From assembly GCF_014198605.1 (NCBI RefSeq), contig NZ_JACIHU010000001.1: 64,000 nucleotides of DNA. One strand, 5' to 3'. Below are positions 1 through 8,297 of the stretch, in pieces. The stretch's first letter is position 1. The number at the start of each line of letters is the position of its first letter. The DNA is from Rhizobium etli_C (lineage in GTDB: Bacteria > Pseudomonadota > Alphaproteobacteria > Rhizobiales > Rhizobiaceae). Position numbers and translations under genes: made by a program. The notes under the pieces were generated by a model. The model was not told where the DNA came from. It worked only from the letters and a program-made list of their open reading frames with translations, and made no database searches.

Positions 1-1150
1 CCGCGGCGAAGTTCTTGACGCCCATCATGCCCATGTTGGAGACCGAGCTGGTGCCGCCCTGATATTCCTCGGGCTTCAGCTTGCGGTCCTTGGCCCGCTT
101 GCCGAGATCGCGCATCTCGTTGGAGATGACGGACAGCGTCTTCTGCTCGGCCTTGCGGATGATCGGGGTGATCAGGCCGCCGGGGATCGAGACGGCGACG
201 CCGACATCGGCGTGCTTGTGCTTGACCATGTTGCTGTCGGTCCAGGAGACGTTGGCATCCGGAACGTCGCGCAGCGCCAGCGCCATGGCCTTGATGACCA
301 TGTCGTTGACCGAGAGCTTATAGGCCGGAGCGTTGTCCTTGCGGGGAGCCGCATCGTTCAACTGGGCGCGCAGCGCCATCAGAGCGTCGAGCTCGCAATC
401 GACGCTGACGTAGAAATGCGGGATCGTCTGCTTGGATTCGACCAGGCGCCGGGCGATCGTCTTGCGCATGCCATCATGCGGCACGAGCTCGTAGGAGCCC
501 GGCTCGAAGAGCTTGAGCACGGCGTCTTCGGAAGCGCCCTTCGGCGCTGCGGCGGCCGGCGCAGCAGCTGCGGCAGCCTGCGGAGCAGCAGCAGCCGGTG
601 CGGCGGCAGGTTTGGCGCCACCGCCGGCAACGGCGGCTTCGACGTCGCTCTTGACGACGCGGCCATGCGGGCCGGAGCCTGCGACCGCCGAGAGGTCGAT
701 GCCGGCTTCCCTCGCGAGTCTGCGGGCAAGCGGCGAAGAGAAGGTGCGGTTGCCACCGGCTGAAACTGCCGCGGGCGCGGCGGCGGGCGCAGCAGCCGGA
801 GCGGGCTCAGCCTTCGCCGGTGCAGCCTCGGCCTTCGCAGCCGGAGCGGCTTCCGCCTTGGCGGGAGCGGGCGAACCCGCACCGTTTACGGCAGAGGCCA
901 CGTCCTCGCCATCGGCGGCGAGAACCGCGATCAGCGCATTGACCTTGACACCTTCGGTGCCGGCGGGAACGACGAGCTTGGCGACCGTGCCTTCATCGAC
1001 GGCTTCGACTTCCATCGTCGCCTTGTCAGTCTCGATCTCGGCGATCACATCGCCTGACTTGACCTTGTCGCCTTCCTTGACCAGCCACTTGGAAAGATTG
1101 CCTTCTTCCATGGTCGGAGAGAGGGCGGGCATCGTGATATTGATCGGCAT
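1..1150 (-). CDS. pdhC: Dihydrolipoamide acetyltransferase, E2 of pyruvate dehydrogenase (partial, C-terminus off the window)
   Basis: E2 core of the cytoplasmic pyruvate dehydrogenase complex, moving acetyl groups from its lipoyl arm to CoA. The reading frame runs from an ATG at 1150 to the window edge, so about 383 residues are visible. They show an N-terminal lipoyl domain (residues 1-80, with the lipoyl-lysine motif ETDKATMEVE), an Ala/Pro-rich hinge, a peripheral subunit-binding domain (around 145-180, SPLARRLAREAGID), a second Ala-rich linker and the start of the catalytic acyltransferase domain. The terminal HxxxDG active-site motif is outside the window. It lies 15 bp downstream of the E1 beta gene and clearly belongs to the pdhABC operon. 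The family is usually about 430-460 residues. Confidence 0.95.
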   Translation of the reverse strand, partial: MPINITMPALSPTMEEGNLSKWLVKEGDKVKSGDVIAEIETDKATMEVEAVDEGTVAKLVVPAGTEGVKVNALIAVLAADGEDVASAVNGAGSPAPAKAEAAPAAKAEAAPAKAEPAPAAAPAAAPAAVSAGGNRTFSSPLARRLAREAGIDLSAVAGSGPHGRVVKSDVEAAVAGGGAKPAAAPAAAAPQAAAAAAPAAAAPKGASEDAVLKLFEPGSYELVPHDGMRKTIARRLVESKQTIPHFYVSVDCELDALMALRAQLNDAAPRKDNAPAYKLSVNDMVIKAMALALRDVPDANVSWTDSNMVKHKHADVGVAVSIPGGLITPIIRKAEQKTLSVISNEMRDLGKRAKDRKLKPEEYQGGTSSVSNMGMMGVKNFAA

Positions 1151-1165
1151 CGAGATACCCTCCCC

Positions 1166-2563
1166 TTATTTGTAGCAAACAGCCTTCACCGCATCGACGA
1201 CTTCGCCGACGTTCGGAAGCGCCAGCTTTTCGAGATTGGCGGCGTAAGGCATCGGCACGTCCTTGCCCGCAATCGTCAGGATCGGCGCGTCGAGATAGTC
1301 GAAGGCCTGCTGCATGACACGGGTGGCGATTTCGGTGCCGACGGAGGACTGCGGATAGCCTTCCTCGACGGTGACGAGGCGGCCGGTCTTCTTGACCGAT
1401 TCGATGACCGTCGGAAGATCCATCGGGCGGATGGTGCGAAGGTCGATCAGTTCGACGTCGATGCCGATCTTTTCGAGTTCGGCAACCGCCTTCGTCGCAT
1501 AGGTCATGCCGATGCCGAAGGAGACGACGGTAGCGTCCTTGCCCGAACGATGGATACGGGCCTTGCCGATCGGCAGGACGAAATTATCGAGCTTCGGCAC
1601 GTCGAAGTGCTGGCCGTAGAGAATTTCGTTCTCAAGGAAGATGACCGGGTTCGGGTCGCGAATCGCCGCCTTCAGCAGGCCCTTGGCGTCGGATGCCGTG
1701 TAGGGCATGACGACCTTCAGGCCGGGGATTGCGCTGTACCAGGCCGCGTAATCCTGGCTGTGCTGGGCGCCGACGCGGGCGGCCGCACCGTTCGGGCCGC
1801 GGAAGACGATCGGAGCGCCCATCTGGCCGCCGGACATATAGAGCGTCTTGGCAGCCGAGTTGATGATGTGGTCGATCGCCTGCATGGCGAAGTTGAAGGT
1901 CATGAATTCGACGATCGGGCGAAGGCCGGCCATGGCGGCGCCGACGCCGACGCCGGCAAAGCCATGCTCGGTGATCGGCGTATCGATGACGCGGCGGGGC
2001 CCGAACTCCTGCAGCAAGCCTTGAGTGACCTTGTAGGCGCCCTGATATTCGGCGACTTCCTCGCCCATGACGAAGACGTCGTCGCTGGCGCGCATTTCTT
2101 CGGCCATGGCGTCGCGGAGCGCTTCGCGCACGGTCATCGACACCATTTCGGTGCCGGCAGGGATTTCCGGGTCGTTCGGAACGGCAACCTTCGGCTCTGC
2201 CGGAAGCGGTGCGGAAGCAGAACCGCTATTGGTCGGCTTTTCTTCCTGGGCAACGTGCGGAGCTGCGACCGGAGCCGGCTGAGCGGCAGCAGGAGCGGTG
2301 GAAATCGCGTCGGCCGATTCGCCATCCTGCAACAGCACGGCGATCTTGGTGTTGACCTTGACGCCTTCGGTGCCGGCATCGACGAGCAGCTTGCCGATGA
2401 CGCCCTCGTCGACGGCTTCGACTTCCATCGTCGCCTTGTCGGTTTCGATTTCGGCGATCACGTCACCCGAGGTGACCTTGTCACCTTCCTGTTTCAGCCA
2501 TTTGGACAGCGTGCCTTCTTCCATCGTCGGAGAGAGGGCGGGCATGAGGATATCGATAGGCAT
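1166..2563 (-). CDS. pdhB: Pyruvate dehydrogenase E1 component, beta subunit, with N-terminal lipoyl domain
   Basis: Second subunit of the E1 heterotetramer that decarboxylates pyruvate and reductively acetylates lipoyl groups. I chose the ATG at 2563, giving 465 residues beginning MPIDILMPALSPTMEEG, because the longer frame upstream overlaps pdhA and looks non-coding. Residues 1-80 are a complete lipoyl domain (ETDKATMEVE), followed by an Ala/Pro linker and then the transketolase-like pyrimidine-binding and C-terminal domains (about 140-465). A lipoyl domain on E1 beta is absent from most bacteria but is known in alphaproteobacteria. The gene lies 16 bp after pdhA and 15 bp before pdhC. Confidence 0.96.
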   Translation of the reverse strand: MPIDILMPALSPTMEEGTLSKWLKQEGDKVTSGDVIAEIETDKATMEVEAVDEGVIGKLLVDAGTEGVKVNTKIAVLLQDGESADAISTAPAAAQPAPVAAPHVAQEEKPTNSGSASAPLPAEPKVAVPNDPEIPAGTEMVSMTVREALRDAMAEEMRASDDVFVMGEEVAEYQGAYKVTQGLLQEFGPRRVIDTPITEHGFAGVGVGAAMAGLRPIVEFMTFNFAMQAIDHIINSAAKTLYMSGGQMGAPIVFRGPNGAAARVGAQHSQDYAAWYSAIPGLKVVMPYTASDAKGLLKAAIRDPNPVIFLENEILYGQHFDVPKLDNFVLPIGKARIHRSGKDATVVSFGIGMTYATKAVAELEKIGIDVELIDLRTIRPMDLPTVIESVKKTGRLVTVEEGYPQSSVGTEIATRVMQQAFDYLDAPILTIAGKDVPMPYAANLEKLALPNVGEVVDAVKAVCYK

Positions 2564-2579
2564 GGGTTCCCTCCCCCGA

Positions 2580-3626
2580 TTAGAGCAGAATGTCGGTGTA
2601 GAGCTCGGATGCATCCGGCTCCGGATCGGCCTGGGCGAAATCGGCGCTGTCGGCGACGATGTCGCGGACATCCTTGTCGATCGCCTTCAGATCGTCTTCC
2701 GAGGCCCAGCCCTTTTCGATGAGGCGCGCCTTGACCTGCTCGATCGGATCCTGCTCGGAGCGCATCTTCTGCACTTCTTCCTTGGAGCGATATTTCGCCG
2801 GGTCCGACATGGAGTGGCCGCGGTAACGATAGGTCAGCATTTCGAGAATGATCGGACCCTTGCCGGAGCGGCAATGTTCGAGCGCCTCGTCGGCCGCCGC
2901 CTTGACGGCGCGCACATCCATGCCATCGACCTGGATGCCGGGGATGCCGAAGCCGGAGCCGCGCAGCGAATAGTTCGACTGCGCGGTGGCGCGGGCCGTC
3001 GAGGTGCCCATGGCGTAGCGGTTGTTCTCGACGATATAGACGATCGGCAGCTTCCAGAGAGCGGCCATGTTGAAGCTCTCGTAGACCTGGCCCTGGTTGG
3101 CGGCGCCGTCGCCGAAATAGGCGATCGAGACATTGCCGTTGCCGCGGTAATGATTGGCAAAGGCAAGGCCGGTTCCGAGCGAAACCTGGGCGCCGACGAT
3201 GCCGTGGCCGCCGTAGAAATGCTTCTCTTTCGAGAACATGTGCATCGAGCCGCCCTTCCCGTGGGAATAGCCGCTGCGGCGCCCGGTCAACTCGGCCATG
3301 ACGCCGCGCGCTTCCATGCCGGTTGCGAGCATATGGCCGTGGTCGCGATAGGCGGTGATGACCTGGTCGCCTTCTTTCTGCGCCATCTGCATGCCGACGA
3401 CGACAGCTTCCTGACCGATGTAGAGATGGCAAAAGCCGCCGATGAAGCCCATGCCGTAAAGCTGACCGGCCTTCTCCTCGAAGCGGCGGATCAATAGCAT
3501 CTCGCGATAGGCCTTGAGTTCCTCATCCCGATCGAAGTCGGCTACCGGGCCTCCATTCGATGCTTTGGCTGCTGGTTTTGCTGCAGTTTTGCGGCTGGAA
3601 ACGGTCGCGGTCTTTCGCGGCGCCAT
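2580..3626 (-). CDS. pdhA: Pyruvate dehydrogenase E1 component, alpha subunit
   Basis: Thiamine-diphosphate-binding subunit of pyruvate dehydrogenase E1 (348 residues, normal length). The ThDP/Mg motif is visible as GDGAANQGQ at about residues 172-180, closed by the Asn pair near residue 201. A conserved phosphorylation-loop-like segment (RYRGHSMSDPAKYR) follows near 270-285. The N-terminus is a Lys/Ala-rich, probably disordered tail. It is the first gene of pdhABC. The 145 bp upstream of its start, before the septum protein gene, presumably contains the operon promoter. Confidence 0.96.
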   Translation of the reverse strand: MAPRKTATVSSRKTAAKPAAKASNGGPVADFDRDEELKAYREMLLIRRFEEKAGQLYGMGFIGGFCHLYIGQEAVVVGMQMAQKEGDQVITAYRDHGHMLATGMEARGVMAELTGRRSGYSHGKGGSMHMFSKEKHFYGGHGIVGAQVSLGTGLAFANHYRGNGNVSIAYFGDGAANQGQVYESFNMAALWKLPIVYIVENNRYAMGTSTARATAQSNYSLRGSGFGIPGIQVDGMDVRAVKAAADEALEHCRSGKGPIILEMLTYRYRGHSMSDPAKYRSKEEVQKMRSEQDPIEQVKARLIEKGWASEDDLKAIDKDVRDIVADSADFAQADPEPDASELYTDILL

Positions 3627-3771
3627 TCAACCCTCCCTATGGGTTTGTCGTTTCTCGGTGGCGCGTACCATAGGGAAGAAATTTGACCACAGCAATGCCA
3701 TAATTGCATGGCTCGTATTCGGCACTAAACTATTGGAAATAAAACAGAAATAAGAATTAACCGAATTCCGG

Positions 3772-4092
3772 TTAATTGGAGTAGTGATTGAATACGACGA
3801 TCTCGTCCGCGCGCGACATATTCAGCTGATATCGCGCCTTTTCGTCCAACATGTCCTTGTCGAGCGAACCGTCACTGAGGAGCGCGACCTGGCTTTCCAG
3901 ATGTTCGCGCTTCGCCTTCAACACCGCAAGCTCTTTTTCGCGCGCGACACGCTGACGCTCGAACGTCTCCGTCGCCCGCAGGCCGTAATCGCCATGAACG
4001 CAATGATAACCGAAATAGGAGAGGAAGGCGACCGTCATGGCCGGGATGACGAACCGGCCGTACTTTCTCTTCTTATGATGCTTTGTCCACAT
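3772..4092 (-). CDS. FtsB/DivIC-like septum formation initiator protein
   Basis: Small bitopic inner-membrane protein of 106 residues. A basic N-terminus (WTKHHKKRKYGR) is followed by one membrane segment (about residues 14-31) and a coiled-coil region (about 40-75, rich in Glu, Lys and Leu heptads), as in FtsB/DivIC proteins that link early and late divisome components. It sits between eno and pdhA on the same strand. A terminator separates it from eno, so it probably has its own promoter. The family is short and divergent, so the assignment rests on architecture and context. Confidence 0.8.
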   Translation of the reverse strand: MWTKHHKKRKYGRFVIPAMTVAFLSYFGYHCVHGDYGLRATETFERQRVAREKELAVLKAKREHLESQVALLSDGSLDKDMLDEKARYQLNMSRADEIVVFNHYSN

Positions 4093-4172
4093 ACACGTAT
4101 GCTCTTGAACGCATTACCAATTCGTTCAGCATACCGCGCAGAGATTAACCGTTCGTTGACCGTAAATATGAG

Positions 4173-4205
4173 CAACAAAAAACCCGCGCCGGGAGGGCGC
4201 GGGTT
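4173..4205 (-). terminator. Rho-independent terminator of eno
   Basis: On the minus strand a GC-rich stem (arms of about 10 bp, 4181-4190 with 4195-4205) is followed by a run of six T residues. It lies 24 bp after the eno stop codon. Confidence 0.85.
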
Positions 4206-4228
4206 GAGCCATTGACGTTCAGATTCGA

Positions 4229-5503
<1,275 letters not shown>

Positions 5504-5643
5504 GGGTTCTTCCTGCTCGGTGGGTGATCAATCGTTCGAAGCCTGTCATAATCGAAGGCGGGCAAATTACAATGCCGCAATTCCCGCCTGCGAAGCAGCG
5601 TTCTGACGTGGCCTAAACCACAATCATGTCAACCTGTTGAACA

Positions 5644-6489
5644 TCAAGCCTTGGCGACCGCGTCGAAGGCAAGCAGCTTCTCAAGCAAGCGCGGCATGTC
5701 CTTGAGATAAACCATGTTCGGGCCGTCGGACGGCGCGTTGTCAGGGTCCTGGTGGGTTTCGAGGAAGACGCCGGCAATTCCCGTCGCCACGGCTGCGCGC
5801 GCCAGCGTTTCAACGAATTCGCGCTGACCGCCCGAGGATTCGCCCTGCCCGCCCGGCTGGGCGACGGAATGGGTCGCATCGAAAATGACGGGCGCGCCCA
5901 TCGCCGCCATGATCGGCAGCGAGCGCATGTCGGAAACCAGCGTATTGTAGCCGAAGGAAGCGCCGCGCTCGCACAGCAGCACGTTCGGATTGCCGCTGGC
6001 ATTGAGCTTCTTCAGGACGTTCTTCATATCCCAGGGGGCGAGGAACTGGCCTTTCTTGACGTTGACGACGCGGCCGGTCCGGGCGGCGGCGATCAGAAGA
6101 TCGGTCTGGCGGCAGAGGAAGGCGGGGATCTGCAGAACGTCGATCACCTCCGCCACCTCGGCGCATTGCTCGGCGGTGTGAACGTCGGTCAGGACGGGAA
6201 AGCCGAATTCCTTCTTCAGGTCGGCGAAGACCTCCATGCCCTTTTCAAGCCCGATGCCGCGCTCTGCCGAGAGCGAGGTGCGGTTCGCCTTGTCGAAGGA
6301 ACTCTTGTAGACGAGGCCGATACCGAGCTTTGCGCAGAGCTCCTTCAGCGTGCCGGCGACCATGAAGGCGTGGTCACGGCTCTCCATCTGGCAGGGGCCG
6401 GCAATCAGCGACAGGCGCCCGATATTGGAAAAGGTGACCTGGCCTTCGCCTTCACCGATCTTGACCTCGGAATTGGTATCAGTGCTCAT
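5644..6489 (-). CDS. kdsA: 3-deoxy-D-manno-octulosonate 8-phosphate synthase (KDO8P synthase)
   Basis: Condenses arabinose 5-phosphate and phosphoenolpyruvate to KDO 8-phosphate, a precursor of the LPS inner core. At 281 residues it has normal length. Diagnostic stretches are GPCQMES near the N-terminus (substrate loop), YKSSFDKANRTS and the C-terminal FLETHQDPDNAPSDGPNM. Its start overlaps the stop of the upstream VOC-family gene in an ATGA arrangement, implying translational coupling. Confidence 0.97.
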   Translation of the reverse strand: MSTDTNSEVKIGEGEGQVTFSNIGRLSLIAGPCQMESRDHAFMVAGTLKELCAKLGIGLVYKSSFDKANRTSLSAERGIGLEKGMEVFADLKKEFGFPVLTDVHTAEQCAEVAEVIDVLQIPAFLCRQTDLLIAAARTGRVVNVKKGQFLAPWDMKNVLKKLNASGNPNVLLCERGASFGYNTLVSDMRSLPIMAAMGAPVIFDATHSVAQPGGQGESSGGQREFVETLARAAVATGIAGVFLETHQDPDNAPSDGPNMVYLKDMPRLLEKLLAFDAVAKA

Positions 6490-7382
6490 CGTGGTTCCTC
6501 GAAGGCAAAAAGCGCGCCCTGCCCGGGCGTGGGCTTCACCAGAATGCGATTGTTCTTGCGCGTGTATGTCACTCCGTTAGCAGCCAAATGCGCTTCTGTC
6601 ACGGCAAGATCGGTGACGGTGAAGAGGATTGCCTGACCGCGCAGGCCACGATCGGCGGCGGAAACGACAAGCTCGAAATAGGCCTCCAGCCCTTGCGGCG
6701 TCATCAGGCTGATCTTGGCATTCGATGCCGCGATCTTCATGCCGAAACCGGTTTTCTCCACCACCGTTTGCCCGACCGCAAGACCAACGAAGGCGGCAAA
6801 CGCAGCCGGCTCCGGCGAACAAAGGGCGATCTCGCTAATGCCGGTCACGCCATTGGCATGCGTCTCCAGAGCGGCACGACCGGCCGGGAAGGCATTGATG
6901 CGCTGACAGGTGAAGAGAAAGAAGTCGGGCGCGCGCAGATCTCCTGAAAAGGCCAGTTTGAAGCTGCCGACGCTTTCCGAACCGTCCGGCATCCGCATCG
7001 GCCGGCTGAACTGCAACATCTCGCCGGCACTCGCGCCGTTGCCCACGAATCGCCGATGATCGAGGCCGGCATCCTCGGTGAGGAAGGCCAGCGCCGAAAG
7101 TCCCTCCTCGCCGCAGCGGAAGCGGAAGGCGCGATTGCGGGCGATGAAGACATTGCCCTGGCGGGCCGCTGTCTCGCTCTCCTCGACACTCGCCACGCCG
7201 AGCGGCTCGATATAGGTCTTGTCGGCGAAAAAGACGCAGGCATTTTCCGTTCCGAACGGATGGCGCGCATCGGCGGCGACGGTAAAGCCGAGCTTGCCGA
7301 GCCTTTCGCGCGCCAGGTCGATATTGACGACGGGCAGCACGACATGATCCAGCGGGTGCGGTTTGGCGGAATGTGCGATCAT
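6486..7382 (-). CDS. VOC (glyoxalase-like) family protein
   Basis: Predicted cytoplasmic protein of 298 residues related to the vicinal-oxygen-chelate superfamily. The N-terminal module starts PLDHVVLPVVNIDLARERLGKLGFTV and a second module follows around residue 150. Its substrate cannot be inferred. I chose the ATG at 7382 because AGGAGGG lies six bases upstream; the frame could extend to 7448 but has no such site there. It overlaps kdsA by 4 bp and is divergent from lexA, so its promoter lies in the same 195-bp gap as the SOS box. Confidence 0.8.
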   Translation of the reverse strand: MIAHSAKPHPLDHVVLPVVNIDLARERLGKLGFTVAADARHPFGTENACVFFADKTYIEPLGVASVEESETAARQGNVFIARNRAFRFRCGEEGLSALAFLTEDAGLDHRRFVGNGASAGEMLQFSRPMRMPDGSESVGSFKLAFSGDLRAPDFFLFTCQRINAFPAGRAALETHANGVTGISEIALCSPEPAAFAAFVGLAVGQTVVEKTGFGMKIAASNAKISLMTPQGLEAYFELVVSAADRGLRGQAILFTVTDLAVTEAHLAANGVTYTRKNNRILVKPTPGQGALFAFEEPR

Positions 7383-7515
7383 GATATCCCTCCTGACACG
7401 CCAGAGATGTGCGACAGCACCACCCCCAATGCAAGACATGTGCGCCAATCCGGCGAATGAAAATAAAAATCTCGACGAGTTGGCGCGAAGTTTTACGGAA
7501 ATTTAGCTACTTGCG

Positions 7516-7530
7516 GAACACATATGGAAC
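7516..7530 (+). promoter_or_regulatory. LexA (SOS) box, GAAC-N7-GAAC
   Basis: Exact match to the alphaproteobacterial LexA operator GAAC-N7-GAAC. It lies 47 bp upstream of the lexA start and supports autoregulation. A second, imperfect site on the opposite orientation (GTTC-N7-GTTT) is at 7542-7556. Confidence 0.85.
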
Positions 7531-7541
7531 ATATAGTGTCT

Positions 7542-7556
7542 GTTCTGGATTTGTTT
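7542..7556 (+). promoter_or_regulatory. Possible second LexA site (GTTC-N7-GTTT)
   Basis: One mismatch from GTTC-N7-GTTC, 21 bp upstream of the lexA start and just downstream of the perfect box. It could be a weaker half of a tandem operator, or coincidence. Confidence 0.4.
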
Positions 7557-7577
7557 CAATCACGGGGTCTGACGTCG

Positions 7578-8297
7578 ATGCTCACGCGCAAACAACAGGA
7601 GCTTCTCCTTTTCATTCATGAGCGCATGAAGGAATCCGGCGTTCCGCCCTCTTTCGACGAGATGAAGGATGCCCTGGATCTCGCCTCGAAATCCGGCATT
7701 CATCGCCTGATCACGGCGCTGGAGGAACGTGGTTTCATTCGCCGCCTACCGAACCGGGCCCGGGCCCTGGAAGTGATCAAGCTGCCGGAGGCCTATAGCC
7801 CCAGTCTTCAGCCGCGCCGCGGTTTTTCACCGAGCGTTATCGAAGGCAGCCTCGGCAAGCCCCAGCCGGTCGCCGCCCCCGCTGCCGCAAAGCCGATCGC
7901 CGACAACGGCAACACTGTGTCCGTGCCGGTCATGGGCCGGATCGCCGCCGGCGTTCCGATCTCGGCGATCCAGAACAATACGCACGACATTGTCGTTCCC
8001 TCGGACATGCTCGGCTCGGGTGAACATTATGCGCTGGAGGTCAAGGGCGATTCGATGATCGACGCCGGCATCTTCGACGGCGACACGGTGATCATCCGCA
8101 ACGGCAGCACCGCAAGTCCCGGCGACATCGTCGTTGCGCTCGTCGACGACGAGGAAGCGACGCTGAAGCGCTTTCGCCGCAAGGGTGCCTCGATCGCCCT
8201 CGAAGCCGCCAACCCGGCTTACGAGACCCGCATCTTCGGGCCCGACCGAGTCAAGGTGCAGGGCAAGCTGGTCGGCCTCATTCGCCGTTATCACTGA
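7578..8297 (+). CDS. lexA: LexA SOS repressor/autoprotease
   Basis: Repressor of the DNA damage response, inactivated by RecA-stimulated self-cleavage. Start chosen at 7578 (MLTRKQQELL, 239 residues, the usual rhizobial length) rather than an upstream in-frame ATG at 7524 that falls inside the operator. A winged-helix DNA-binding domain spans about residues 1-70. The Ala-Gly cleavage site is at 124-125 (RIAAGVPI). The catalytic Ser159 (in GDSM) and Lys197 (in ATLKRF) are present. The gene is convergent with comEC and overlaps its 3' end by 20 bp. Confidence 0.97.
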   Translation: MLTRKQQELLLFIHERMKESGVPPSFDEMKDALDLASKSGIHRLITALEERGFIRRLPNRARALEVIKLPEAYSPSLQPRRGFSPSVIEGSLGKPQPVAAPAAAKPIADNGNTVSVPVMGRIAAGVPISAIQNNTHDIVVPSDMLGSGEHYALEVKGDSMIDAGIFDGDTVIIRNGSTASPGDIVVALVDDEEATLKRFRRKGASIALEAANPAYETRIFGPDRVKVQGKLVGLIRRYH

